A DNA stretch of 64,000 nucleotides from Methylobacterium sp. Leaf91 (GTDB taxonomy: Bacteria > Pseudomonadota > Alphaproteobacteria > Rhizobiales > Beijerinckiaceae), in the NCBI RefSeq assembly GCF_001422815.1, contig NZ_LMMP01000013.1, forward strand, positions 1 to 64,000. Reading direction: 5' to 3'. Made by a program: the position numbers and the translations under genes. The notes under the pieces are model-generated. The model was not told the origin of the DNA. It saw only the letters and a list, made by a program, of their open reading frames with translations, and did no database searches. Shown here in pieces: positions 1 to 8,460 of the stretch (position 1 is the stretch's first letter; every line of letters starts with the position of its first letter).

Positions 1-54
1 AGGCTCATAACCTGAAGGTCACAGGTTAGGCTCATAACCTGAAGGTCACAGGTT
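1..54 (+). repeat. Two tandem 27-bp copies inside the tRNA
   Basis: Positions 1-27 and 28-54 are identical and cover the anticodon arm, variable loop and first half of the T arm. Only the second copy runs on into a complete T arm and CCA end. A real duplication would disrupt the tRNA. A tRNA-targeted recombination scar is possible, but an assembly artefact at a contig edge is equally plausible because the first copy sits exactly at base 1. Confidence 0.9.
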
Positions 55-75
55 CAAATCCTGTCCCCGCAACCA
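1..75 (+). tRNA. Initiator tRNA-fMet (CAT), 3' part, window edge
   Basis: The sequence reads as the anticodon arm, variable loop, T arm and 3' acceptor strand of a tRNA. The anticodon loop CTCATAA carries CAT, the T loop is TTCAAAT flanked by ACAGG/CCTGT, and the acceptor strand CCCCGCA is followed by A and an encoded CCA (73-75). The A before the discriminator is the A72 typical of initiator tRNAs, which lack the 1-72 pair. The 5' half lies outside the window. The segment from the anticodon stem to the T stem occurs twice in tandem, so as written the gene would be interrupted. Confidence 0.85.
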
Positions 76-302
76 ATCCTACACATCACACCACACAGCC
101 CGCAGCGCCATAAACGCCGCGGGCTTTGTCATGTCCACATCCCAACCTCCAACGCCCCAGCACCAATCACCGAGACCGCATCACAAGCGAGCGAGATTGG
201 GCATTGGAGCGTTGAGCGCGCTACGTTCTCACTGCATAGCTCACCCCGAGATCACCGTGAGGGTGTCTCTGGTGACAATGCTCCGAGAGGACGAATCTGA
301 AT

Positions 303-818
303 ATGAGAGTTTCGACCCTACGCCGCAGCTTTCTCGGCCTGTCGCTTCCGCTGCTTTTCGCCTCGTTGTTGCCCGGATCGGTCCAGGCCGCGGGCGATGC
401 CCGGATCACCGGTTTGTGGAAGCTCGTCTCGTATGAGGTCGAGGTTCGTTCCACGGGCAAGACGATACCGGTCATGGGCGCGCATCCCGCCGGGTTCGCT
501 TATTTCACGCCTGAGGGGAGGGTGTTCTTCAACCTGACTGGCGAGGGCCGTAAGCCCGCTTTCACCGATAAAGAGCGCGCGGCTCTTCTCGATACGATGG
601 TCTCCTACACCGGGCGTTTCACTGTCACGGGAAACCAGTGGACCGCCAAGCTCGACGCCGCTTGGAACCCGTCGTGGGTCGGAACCGAACAGACGCGATC
701 TTTCGAGATCGTCGACACGCGCCTTCGTGTCCTGACCCCTTGGCGTCTCATGCCGAACTGGGCCGAGGAAGGTGAGACCCGCAGCATCGTCACCTTCGAG
801 CGCGCGTCTGACATTTAA
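303..818 (+). CDS. Exported lipocalin-like domain protein
   Basis: This 171-residue protein has a clear signal peptide: basic MRVSTLRR, a hydrophobic stretch, then VQA before AAGD. The mature part starts with ITGLWKLVSYE, and the later pattern of GYxxFTPEGR-like and TGRF strands fits the lipocalin-like domain (Pfam Lipocalin_5 type) found in small secreted bacterial proteins. The ligand cannot be told from sequence. The gene is convergent with dusA, with only 12 bases between the stop codons. No operon partner is evident on its strand. Confidence 0.75.
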   Translation: MRVSTLRRSFLGLSLPLLFASLLPGSVQAAGDARITGLWKLVSYEVEVRSTGKTIPVMGAHPAGFAYFTPEGRVFFNLTGEGRKPAFTDKERAALLDTMVSYTGRFTVTGNQWTAKLDAAWNPSWVGTEQTRSFEIVDTRLRVLTPWRLMPNWAEEGETRSIVTFERASDI

Positions 819-830
819 GAGCCCTGTGGC

Positions 831-1841
831 TCAGGCCGCCTGGGCGGCCGCCGCTCCTTCGGGAATCTCTCTGGAGACGTGAGCCACCGCTTCGCGCAGG
901 GTCGAAAGATCGGCATCCGCCCGGGTGCCGAAGGTCGACAGGTGTCTGCGGTAGGCGCGGGCCCCCGGGCGGCCAGTGAACAATCCGAGCATATGGCGGG
1001 TCAGCGAGTGCAGGCGGATACCTTCCGCCAAAGCCCCAGCAACGATCGGTAAGAACGCCTCCACCGCCTCGAAGGCATCCGCGACCGGGGCCTCCTCGCC
1101 GAAGACCAGGCGATCCACATCCAACAGAAGTGCGGGTTCGTGATAAGCCGCGCGGCCCATCATCACGCCGTCGACCGCATTCAGTTGGTTCAGCGTCTCC
1201 TCGATCGTGGCGATGCCGCCATTGATGGCGATCGGCAGGAAAGGACGGTTCCGTTTCAGCCGTGCCACACGCTCGTAATCGAGGGGGGGGACATCACGGT
1301 TCTCCTTTGGCGACAAACCTTGCAGCCACGCTTTGCGGGCGTGAACGATGAGCCCATCGACACCCGCGCGTTCCACGGCATCGACCAGGGAATCGAGCGC
1401 GACCTCGGTATCCTGGTCGTCCACCCCAATCCGGCATTTCACCGTGACCGGCACCGAAACCGCGGCCTTCATTGTGGCCACGCATTCCCCCACGAGAGTC
1501 GGATCCCGCATCAGGCAAGCGCCGAAGCGCCCATCCTGGACCCGATCCGATGGGCAGCCGACATTCAGGTTGATCTCATCGTAGCCGAAGCTTTCCGCGA
1601 TACGGGCCGCCGCAGCGAGATCCGCAGGCACCGAACCGCCAAGCTGGACCGCTACAGGATGTTCCGCATCCGAGAATCCGAGCAGACGCTCCCTATCTCC
1701 GTGCAAAACGGCGTTGCTCGTTACCATTTCGGTATAGAGACGTGCACGGCGCGACAGGACGCGGTGGAACGACCGGCAGTATCTGTCGGTCCAATCCATC
1801 ATCGGCGCGACCGAGAAACGGATATCGTCAGGTTTCATCAT
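831..1841 (-). CDS. dusA: tRNA-dihydrouridine(20/20a) synthase DusA
   Basis: The product is a flavoenzyme reducing uridines 20/20a in the tRNA D loop with NADPH. Visible family marks are RFSVAPMMDWTDRYCR at the N terminus of the FMN-binding TIM barrel, the NLNVGCPS..GRFGACLM active-site segment, KCRIGVDDQD, LIVHARKAWLQGLSP, and GVMMGRAAYHEP. The last of these is typical of DusA rather than DusB or DusC. The frame stays open for about 100 codons upstream, but that extension is low-complexity antisense of the ureE His-rich tail, so I place the start at the double ATG (1841/1838). Length (about 336 aa) matches the family. Confidence 0.93.
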   Translation of the reverse strand: MMKPDDIRFSVAPMMDWTDRYCRSFHRVLSRRARLYTEMVTSNAVLHGDRERLLGFSDAEHPVAVQLGGSVPADLAAAARIAESFGYDEINLNVGCPSDRVQDGRFGACLMRDPTLVGECVATMKAAVSVPVTVKCRIGVDDQDTEVALDSLVDAVERAGVDGLIVHARKAWLQGLSPKENRDVPPLDYERVARLKRNRPFLPIAINGGIATIEETLNQLNAVDGVMMGRAAYHEPALLLDVDRLVFGEEAPVADAFEAVEAFLPIVAGALAEGIRLHSLTRHMLGLFTGRPGARAYRRHLSTFGTRADADLSTLREAVAHVSREIPEGAAAAQAA

Positions 1842-1902
1842 GTCCGCATCAAAGAGACTGGCTCCGGCTTTGCCGGAGTGACGTCTGCCTCGGCTGTTCC
1901 AA

Positions 1903-2496
1903 TCAATGATCGTGCTTGCAATCCGGCCCATGCACATGAGCGTGGCCGTCATTCCCATGATCGTGCGCGTGCCCGTGATCTGCATGGTCATGACCATGAT
2001 CGTGCGCATGCGAATGGTCGTGCGCATGAGAATGATCGTGATGGTGATCGTGCCCGCACTGGCTATGGTCGTGGGCCTCGCGCTCGGGCTTGAAAGCCCG
2101 TGAGACCGGGTTCGCGGCGCAGCCCTGGCCACGGACGAGTTCCGCATTCGCCGGAGTCGCGGGAATATAGAGGACGTCGGCGCCGATCTCCGCCGGGACG
2201 TGACTGCCGCCGAGCTGCCAGGAAAGCCGCATCAAGCGTGCCGGATTCTCGGCGCGTACTTCGAGCAACGGTTCGGCTGCGGCGCGAACCGTCACCAAGC
2301 GTCCATCTTCGAGACGAAAGGCATCGCCGTCCTCGACGGGCGCCGGCTTCGACAAGGCCAGGGTGAAGCTCAAGCCTCCCGCGCCGTTGAGGATCGCAGC
2401 CGCCCCCTGGCGACCATCGTGATCGAGCGTGACGCTATCGGCAACGGAATCGGGGCGGATGGCGGCTTTGCGGACGATGGCGGTGGCTCGCAGCAT
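1903..2496 (-). CDS. ureE: Urease accessory protein UreE, His-rich tail
   Basis: UreE is a cytoplasmic nickel metallochaperone that delivers Ni to apo-urease. The N-terminal domain (DSVTLDHDGRQGA..., EDGDAFRLEDGRLVTV) and the C-terminal domain (LLEVRAENPARLMRLSWQLG.RHVPAEI-like) are intact. After residue about 139 comes a tail of about 58 residues with 24 histidines in HDH/HAHDH repeats, a nickel-storage extension seen in some UreE proteins. The start ATG at 2496 has a good CGAGGAAG ribosome site. No urease structural or other accessory genes are in the window, so this copy is separated from a urease cluster. It may serve general Ni or Zn handling. Confidence 0.88.
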   Translation of the reverse strand: MLRATAIVRKAAIRPDSVADSVTLDHDGRQGAAAILNGAGGLSFTLALSKPAPVEDGDAFRLEDGRLVTVRAAAEPLLEVRAENPARLMRLSWQLGGSHVPAEIGADVLYIPATPANAELVRGQGCAANPVSRAFKPEREAHDHSQCGHDHHHDHSHAHDHSHAHDHGHDHADHGHAHDHGNDGHAHVHGPDCKHDH

Positions 2497-2713
2497 GGCT
2501 TCCTCGAACGGTTTAAACTCATCTGGGCATCCGGCGAGGGCGGCCCAAGGTGTCTGGCGTGCATCACTAACGGGTTTTTCGCCGGAACGGAAAGCTTGGC
2601 CGGAACCGTTCCCCCATCACGTGCATTCCACGAAAGGAATGGCTAAGCTACGTTGCGCAAGGTCACCACGGCGATAAGCCGGGCCAGAAAACGCACAAGG
2701 GAGTCTCGGGACC

Positions 2714-2983
2714 ATGAAGAAGCTCATTGCCGCTACCCTCGCCGGGGCTCTCGCCCTCTCCCTCGGCGCCTGCAACACGCCGCAGGATCGTGCACTCGGC
2801 GGCGCCGGCCTCGGCGCTTTGGCCGGTGCTGCCATTGGCGGTGCAGCCACCGGTCGGGCCGGCGGCGCTCTTGCCGGTGCGGCCATCGGTGGCGCCAGCG
2901 GCGCGATCATCGGCGCCGGCACGGCCCCGCGCTGCCCCTACGGCACCTATCGCGACGCCTACGGCGACGTGTACTGCCGCTGA
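2714..2983 (+). CDS. Small glycine-zipper lipoprotein
   Basis: An 89-residue lipoprotein with an N-terminal MKK, a hydrophobic core and the lipobox LGAC (Cys 20). It is followed by two GxxxG-rich glycine-zipper segments (about residues 29-68) and a short Cys-containing C-terminal tail (APRCPYGTYRDAYGDVYCR). The architecture resembles small outer-membrane Rickettsia 17-kDa/YMGG-like lipoproteins, usually 70-160 aa. AAGGGAG lies 11 bases before the ATG. It probably sits in the inner leaflet of the outer membrane; the function is unknown. Confidence 0.8.
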   Translation: MKKLIAATLAGALALSLGACNTPQDRALGGAGLGALAGAAIGGAATGRAGGALAGAAIGGASGAIIGAGTAPRCPYGTYRDAYGDVYCR

Positions 2984-3195
2984 GATCTTTCCAAACGGGA
3001 AGAACATCGGGGTCGAGGCGCATGCCTCGGCCCTTTTTCATGACGTGGAGACAAGACGGGCCGGGGGCATTTGCCGTATGCGGGTCTGCGCCGGCGAATG
3101 ACCGGCCGACGATCCTCTGCGATGCCGATGCTGTCTCACGCTTTTCTCGTTTCGCCCCTCGAATGCGCCCTCCACGCCCATCAAGGCGGTTCCGC

Positions 3196-3921
3196 ATGAC
3201 CGTCGGGATCTGGGGCAAGCTCGGCGGCGCCGGAATCGGACTGGCCATCGGTGGACCGATCGGCGGTCTGGTCGGCGGGGTCGCCGGTCACTTCCTGGTG
3301 GATCGGGAAGGCGCGATCTTCGGCGCGACGCCGAGGGATGTCGTCTTCACCACCGGCCTCGTGGCGCTGGCCGCCAAGATGGCGAAATCGGACGGCGTGG
3401 TGACGCCTTCCGAGGTCGAGGCCTTCGCCAAGGTCATCCAGGTCAGCGAGCGGGAGCGGCCCGGCGTCCAACGGCTGTTCGACCTTGCCAAGGGCACCTC
3501 GGCCGGGTTCGAGGCCTATGCGCGACAGATGGCGACGGCGTTTCGCGATGAACCGGCTTTGCTGGAGGATGTCCTCGACGGCCTGTTCCACATCGCGAAG
3601 GCCGATGGTGCGATCCATGAAGCAGAGGAGCGCTACCTGCGTGCCGTGGCCGAGACCTTCGGCTTCGACGATGTCGCCTTCCGACGGATCGCCGCGCGGC
3701 ATGTACGGCTCGCCGACGATCCGTATCTGGTCCTCGATCTAGACCATGAGGCGAGCGACGCCGAGGTGAAGGCCCGGCATCGCGCCCTGGTGATGGAGAA
3801 CCATCCCGATCGCGCCATCGCTCGAGGCGTCCCCCCCGAAGCCGTGACGATCGCGACCGAAAGGCTCGCGGCGATCAATGCCGCCTATGACCGGATCGCC
3901 GCCGAACGACGTTTGCGTTGA
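3196..3921 (+). CDS. DjlA-like TerB/DnaJ co-chaperone
   Basis: This 241-aa protein has three parts. Residues about 5-35 form a glycine-rich zipper (GLAIGGPIGGLVGGVAGH) that could insert in a membrane. Residues about 45-160 form a TerB-like helical domain with repeated acidic DGV/DGA..EEE motifs. A C-terminal J domain (about residues 175-241) carries HPD in ENHPDRA. This order matches the DjlA family, which recruits DnaK at the inner membrane. AAGGCGG lies eight bases before the ATG. The amidase gene follows after 22 bases, so they may be cotranscribed. Confidence 0.85.
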   Translation: MTVGIWGKLGGAGIGLAIGGPIGGLVGGVAGHFLVDREGAIFGATPRDVVFTTGLVALAAKMAKSDGVVTPSEVEAFAKVIQVSERERPGVQRLFDLAKGTSAGFEAYARQMATAFRDEPALLEDVLDGLFHIAKADGAIHEAEERYLRAVAETFGFDDVAFRRIAARHVRLADDPYLVLDLDHEASDAEVKARHRALVMENHPDRAIARGVPPEAVTIATERLAAINAAYDRIAAERRLR

Positions 3922-3943
3922 GGCGGAACGGAGGAACTGCCGC

Positions 3944-4714
3944 ATGAAGCCCAAACCGGAAAGCCCGGTGGCGACCAGTGTGATGCCATCGCCCAACCAT
4001 GGGGAGCGCCGCGACGGGCCGCCGACCATGCTGATCCTGCACTATACCGGAATGGAGAGTGCGGCCGCCGCATTGCAGCGCCTCGCTAACCCGATCTCCG
4101 AGGTCTCGGCGCATTACGTGGTGCTGGAAGATGGCCGGGTGATCCAGATGGTGCCGGAATCACGCCGCGCCTGGCATGCTGGGGCCGGTACATGGGGCCG
4201 CGCCACAACGGGAATCGAGCGAGACATCAACTCGCGCTCCATCGGCATCGAGATCGTCAATGGCGGGCATGTCGGCGGATTACCGCCCTATCCGCCCGAG
4301 CAGATCGACGCGGTGATCGCATTGTCCCAGGATCTCGTCACACGTTGGAACATCGCCCCGTGGCATGTCCTCGGCCATTCGGACGTGGCGCCGGAACGCA
4401 AGGAAGATCCAGGCGAGCATTTTCCCTGGCACCGACTGGCCGCGGCGGGAATCGGACATCACGTGCCGGCATCACCCATCCGCGACGGGCGCTTCTTCGC
4501 GGAGGGCGATACCGGACAGCCGATCGAAGCGCTCCAGGCCATGTTCGCACTCTACGGCTACGACATACCCGTGACCGGAGCTTTCGATCGTCGAACCCAG
4601 GCGGTCGTCACGGCATTTCAGCGCAGATTTCGCCAGGCACGCGTGGATGGAGTCGCCGATGCCTCGACGATCACGACCTTGCGCGACTTGCTGGCCGCAT
4701 TACCGTCACGGTGA
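3944..4714 (+). CDS. N-acetylmuramoyl-L-alanine amidase, AmpD/AmiD type
   Basis: A 256-aa enzyme cleaving the bond between N-acetylmuramic acid and L-alanine in peptidoglycan fragments. The Amidase_2 domain shows the zinc-ligand motif LILHYTGM (His at about residue 33), SAHYVV, IGIEIVNGG and VLGHSDVAP..KEDPGEHFPW. A C-terminal peptidoglycan-binding helical domain follows (about 175-250, GYDIPVTGAFDRRTQAVVTAFQRRFR). I see no signal peptide, so a cytoplasmic muropeptide-recycling role like AmpD is likelier than a periplasmic one. The start was chosen by the strong GGAGGAACT ribosome site. Confidence 0.9.
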   Translation: MKPKPESPVATSVMPSPNHGERRDGPPTMLILHYTGMESAAAALQRLANPISEVSAHYVVLEDGRVIQMVPESRRAWHAGAGTWGRATTGIERDINSRSIGIEIVNGGHVGGLPPYPPEQIDAVIALSQDLVTRWNIAPWHVLGHSDVAPERKEDPGEHFPWHRLAAAGIGHHVPASPIRDGRFFAEGDTGQPIEALQAMFALYGYDIPVTGAFDRRTQAVVTAFQRRFRQARVDGVADASTITTLRDLLAALPSR

Positions 4715-4791
4715 TTGCTCGACGCCGCATCCGTCGCTGCACCTGAGCGGTCCGGCCCCATAGTTTGAAGACCGGTTAACCTCGCAGTCAT

Positions 4792-4822
4792 CGGTGACGT
4801 CACCGGCACAGGTGCCGGTGAC
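4792..4822. terminator. Inverted repeats between convergent genes
   Basis: CGGTGACGTCACCG (4792-4805) is a perfect palindrome. It overlaps a second perfect stem, GTCACCGGCAC/GTGCCGGTGAC (4799-4822), with a two-base loop. The elements lie between the convergent amidase and terC genes and could end transcription from either side. There is no obvious T run, so termination efficiency is uncertain. Confidence 0.5.
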
Positions 4823-4839
4823 GAACTTCAAGACGGCTC

Positions 4840-5865
4840 TCAGGCGCGTTGCGACACGGCGTCCCTGTTCTCGTCCTTCGCTGCATCCTTGGCTGCGTCC
4901 CGCGTGCGCCACAGGCTGTAAGCGACGCCGCCCGCCAGCAGCACCAGCGTCACGACAAGCGACACCCATGGCGGCACATGAACGAGGTCGAACGTGTCGG
5001 CCACTACGATCTTCGTCCCAATAAAGATGAGGATGAACGCCAGCGCGGTCTTCAGATAGGCGAAGCGATCGACCATGGCGGCGAGAGCGAAGTAGAGCGC
5101 GCGTAGGCCCAGGATCGCGAAGATGTTGGAGGTGTAGACGACGAACGTATCGGTGGTGATCGCGAAGATCGCCGGGACGCTGTCGACGGCGAAGATCACG
5201 TCCGCGCCGTTCACGAGGATCAGGCCGAGCGCCAGGGGGGTGAACCAGAGGACGGACTTGCCGCTCTGTGGATCCGGCTTCCGAACGACGAAGCGTTGGC
5301 CGTGCATCTCCGGTGTGATGCGCATCACCTTGCGCAGCATCCGAACCATCGCGTTGTCCTGAATGTCGCCGGCCTCTTCCTCCTTGCCGAACAGCATCTT
5401 CAGCCCGGCGAAAATCAGGAAAGCAGCGAAGATCGACAAGACCCAGGCGGCCTGGTGCACGAGCGCGGCGCCGAGCCCGATCATCAGCCCGCGCAGGACC
5501 ACCGCGGCGAGAATGCCCCAGACGAGAACGCGGTGCTGCGCCGCGCGGGGAATACCCAGGGAGGTGAGAATGACCGCAATGACGAAGACGTTGTCCATGG
5601 ACAGCGACTTCTCGACCACGAGGCCGGCCACGTATTCCTGAGCGGGCTGTGCCCCGAAATACCACCAGATCCAACCGCCGAAGGCGAGGCCGAGGCTGAA
5701 ATAGAACGCGGTGAGAAGGAGGCTCTCCTTCACCCCGATCTCGTGGTCCTTGTCCCGATGTAGCAGACCGAGGTCGAAGGCGAGCAGCCCAGCGACCAGG
5801 GCGTGGAACCCGAGCCACATCCAGACAGGCTTGCCGAGCCATTCGATGAAGAGAAAGTCGACCAT
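4840..5865 (-). CDS. TerC/Alx family membrane protein
   Basis: A 341-aa inner-membrane protein with about nine hydrophobic segments and the TerC signatures EKSLSMDNVFV, VLVWGILAAVVLRG and VNGADVIFAVDSVPAIFAIT, with the acidic residues in the membrane that define the family. TerC/Alx members are linked to manganese export and to metalation of exported proteins; older annotations say tellurite resistance. A cytosolic loop around residues 165-195 (KEEEAGDIQDN...) separates the two halves, as usual. The start ATG at 5865 is the only in-frame candidate giving the usual N terminus. Confidence 0.9.
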   Translation of the reverse strand: MVDFLFIEWLGKPVWMWLGFHALVAGLLAFDLGLLHRDKDHEIGVKESLLLTAFYFSLGLAFGGWIWWYFGAQPAQEYVAGLVVEKSLSMDNVFVIAVILTSLGIPRAAQHRVLVWGILAAVVLRGLMIGLGAALVHQAAWVLSIFAAFLIFAGLKMLFGKEEEAGDIQDNAMVRMLRKVMRITPEMHGQRFVVRKPDPQSGKSVLWFTPLALGLILVNGADVIFAVDSVPAIFAITTDTFVVYTSNIFAILGLRALYFALAAMVDRFAYLKTALAFILIFIGTKIVVADTFDLVHVPPWVSLVVTLVLLAGGVAYSLWRTRDAAKDAAKDENRDAVSQRA

Positions 5866-6181
5866 GTGGGACCGTCGATGCTTTGCGAGACGCAGGAAAG
5901 CATCGGCTCCGACATCACGGAAGGCGTCAACGCGCATCCGCCAGAGGGGCCCGCAGCCGATTTCCGTTAGCTGGGAACCGCCGGGACGGTAATCAAGAGA
6001 CGGCACGGCGGTGCCGTCGCGTTCACGCCGAGCGCGGGTTCCGAGCGCTCTACCGGTGTGGCCAACCGGCCGCAGAACGGGGCAAACCGCTCGTCGCCAT
6101 CGATCGCTTCCTTGTTTTGCTGCACCGCGACGCCCCACAATGGCGGGCGGTTCGGAGCCGGGCGGTGTGAGGGTTCAGCAC

Positions 6182-6970
6182 GTGAGGATCGGACGCATCC
6201 TTGGATGGGCGAACTTCGCGCTGGTCCTGGCCGGTTCGGCACAGGCCGAGGCGACGTGCTTCGTCGCCCCGGAATGCCGGGCAGGGTCGACGCGCCAGGA
6301 TGCGCTCACGGGAGTCGGCGAGCGCGGCGAGTTGATCCTGGCATCGGGCAGTCGCGCAATTCTGGGCGGCATTCGCTGGCCGGTGGAAGATGATGGCGCG
6401 GCCCGTGCCTGGCTCCTCCGGCAGCGGGACCGTCCGCTGGAGCTCGTGCCGCGCGGCGAGGCCGACCGTTGGGGACGCACGCAGGTCGATGCGGCCGTTC
6501 TCGACGAGGCGGTGGACCTTGCCGGTGGGCTGATCGCCGAGGGACTTGCCTATGTGGATGCCGGCGAACGCGACACGCTGTGCAGGCCAGCGCTGCTGAG
6601 CCTCGAAACCGAGGCTCGCGGAGCGGCGAGGGGGCTTTGGCGCACGGGCGTGCGTGAGGGCCGGGAGGGTGGCGCGTTGCGCGAAGCGACCGGTCGTTTC
6701 ATCGTGGCGCAAGGGAGGGTCGTGAATGTCGGCGAGCGGTCGGCCCGGACCTACGTGGATTTCGCCAGGCGGGGTGAAGACGGCTTGACGGTCACCGTGT
6801 CGAAGCGCACTTGGCGCCAGTTGCGTGAACGTGGTCTGAGTGCGGCGACGCTACGCGGGCGCCTCGTCCGCGTTCGCGGTGTCGTCGAGTCTTGGCGCGG
6901 ACCCACCCTCGACATCGCAAGCGCAGACATGATCGAAGTTTTGGATGAGGAGCGGGCGCTTCGGCGCTGA
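6182..6970 (+). CDS. Exported thermonuclease-like (SNase) protein
   Basis: With a GTG start at 6182 the protein begins MRIGRILGWANFALVLAGSA, a signal peptide ending AQA before EATC. Residues about 45-160 resemble the staphylococcal-nuclease fold: GELILASGSRAILGGIRWP, WLLRQRDRPLELVPRGEADRWGRTQV, GLIAEGLAYVDAGE, and ARGLW. Several catalytic Arg/Glu positions of true SNases are not obvious, so nuclease activity is uncertain. A C-terminal domain of about 80 residues follows. An ATG at 6140 is an alternative start but would lack a sensible signal peptide. The M48 protease gene starts five bases after the stop. Confidence 0.72.
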   Translation: MRIGRILGWANFALVLAGSAQAEATCFVAPECRAGSTRQDALTGVGERGELILASGSRAILGGIRWPVEDDGAARAWLLRQRDRPLELVPRGEADRWGRTQVDAAVLDEAVDLAGGLIAEGLAYVDAGERDTLCRPALLSLETEARGAARGLWRTGVREGREGGALREATGRFIVAQGRVVNVGERSARTYVDFARRGEDGLTVTVSKRTWRQLRERGLSAATLRGRLVRVRGVVESWRGPTLDIASADMIEVLDEERALRR

Positions 6971-6975
6971 ACGGA

Positions 6976-8460
6976 ATGAGCGGGGGGCACACTCGACATC
7001 GCGGATTCTGGGCTGGCCGAAGCGGCCTGCTCATGTCGACGCTCATCCTGCCGCTGTTGGCAGGCTGCGGCGCCGACCAGACCGGCGCCCTGTTGCAGCC
7101 GGCCGCGATCAAGGTCCCGGTGGAGGCTCCCCGCACCACGGGCCGGGAGCGGACCGCCTCGGATGCCGACCATGCCAAGCTCGTGGCTTCCTTCGGGGGT
7201 GAATACCGTTCGCCGGCGGCTCTGCGCCTGCTGACGGAGGTGACCGACCGTCTGGTGAAGGCCACCGACCGTCCGGAGGAGACCTACGCGGTCACGCTTC
7301 TCGACTCGCCGGTCATCAATGCCTTCGCCCTGCCCAATGGCCGGCTCTACGTGACCAGGGGGTTGCTGGCGCTGGCCAGCGATACGTCCGAGATCGCCGC
7401 CGTGCTGGCGCATGAGATCGCCCACGTCACCCTGCGCCATGCCACGGCGCGCACCGAACTGGCCCTGCGCTCGCAGCTGGTGAGCCGGGTCGTCGCCGAC
7501 GTGCTCAACGATCCGGCCACCGGCGCCCAATTGCAGAACCAGTCGAAATTCGCCCTGGCCCGGTTCTCCCGCGATCAGGAGCTCGAGGCGGACGGGATCG
7601 GTGTCCGGACCCTGGCGCGGGCCGGCTACGATCCGTTCGGTGCGGGCCGGTTCCTCAACTCGCTCAATCGCACGACCAACATGAAGACCGGGACGGGCAT
7701 GGCCGGCGAGCCCGACATGCTCGCCACCCATCCCGGTACCAGCGAGCGGATCAACCTCGTCACCCGTGCAGCCCGCCTGATCGGCGCGCCCGGCCTCGGC
7801 GTCGATGAGCGTGCCCGCTACCTCGCGGCCATCGACGGTATCGCCTATGGCGACAATCCGGGCGACGGGATCGTCAAGGGCCGCCGCTTCCTCCATCCGA
7901 GCCTCGGCATCGCCTTCGAGGTACCGGAGGGATTCACGATCGAGAACACGCGGAACGCCGTCCTCGGCGCCACCGGTGAGGGAAGCCGCCGCCTTCTGTT
8001 CGATCAGGTCGAAAGCCATGTCGGCCAGAGCCTGGAGGAGGTGCTGCGCGCAACCTGGAGCGACAGCATCGAGGCGAGTTCGGTGGAGAACCGGATGATC
8101 GCCGGCAACTCCGCAGTCACGGCGATGTCGCGCGGTAAGGACTGGACCTTCCGCCTCGCCGCTGTCCGGGTCGGGGAGACAACCTTCCGCATGATCATGG
8201 CCGCCAAGGGCAGCACGGATCCCGATGGCGCGTTCCGTCGCTGGACCGAGAGCCTGTCCGGCGTCGGCCCCGACGAAGTGAAGTCCCTGCGCCCGCTGCG
8301 CATCCAAGTCGTCGTCGCCGGGCCGGCCGATACGGCCGACGAGATGGCGCGCAGGATGGTGGTGCCCGATCGTCCCCTCGACCGCTTCCTCGTCCTCAAC
8401 GAGCTGGAGCGGGGTGCCGTCATCCGGGCGGGCCAAAGCTACAAGCTCGTCGTCGAGTAG
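6976..8460 (+). CDS. M48 family metalloprotease lipoprotein, BepA-like
   Basis: This 494-aa protein begins with a lipoprotein signal (lipobox LLAGC, Cys 31). The zinc-protease domain has HEIAH (146-150) and the downstream glutamate motif ELEADGIG. This is the peptidase_M48 arrangement of BepA/YfgC- and LoiP-type periplasmic proteases that clear misassembled outer-membrane proteins. In place of the TPR repeats of BepA, the C-terminal 200 residues form another domain (FLHPSLGIAFEVPEGFTIEN...), which occurs in alphaproteobacterial M48 proteins. The last about 60 residues (RIQVVVAGPADTADEMARRM) look LysM-like. It is likely cotranscribed with the upstream nuclease-like gene. Confidence 0.88.
   Translation: MSGGHTRHRGFWAGRSGLLMSTLILPLLAGCGADQTGALLQPAAIKVPVEAPRTTGRERTASDADHAKLVASFGGEYRSPAALRLLTEVTDRLVKATDRPEETYAVTLLDSPVINAFALPNGRLYVTRGLLALASDTSEIAAVLAHEIAHVTLRHATARTELALRSQLVSRVVADVLNDPATGAQLQNQSKFALARFSRDQELEADGIGVRTLARAGYDPFGAGRFLNSLNRTTNMKTGTGMAGEPDMLATHPGTSERINLVTRAARLIGAPGLGVDERARYLAAIDGIAYGDNPGDGIVKGRRFLHPSLGIAFEVPEGFTIENTRNAVLGATGEGSRRLLFDQVESHVGQSLEEVLRATWSDSIEASSVENRMIAGNSAVTAMSRGKDWTFRLAAVRVGETTFRMIMAAKGSTDPDGAFRRWTESLSGVGPDEVKSLRPLRIQVVVAGPADTADEMARRMVVPDRPLDRFLVLNELERGAVIRAGQSYKLVVE

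Noticed and set aside
5866..6010. yybP-ykoY manganese riboswitch upstream of terC
   Set aside because: Expected from family knowledge, but I cannot see the conserved GGGGAGUAG-type core in the leader; only uncertain complementary segments are present.
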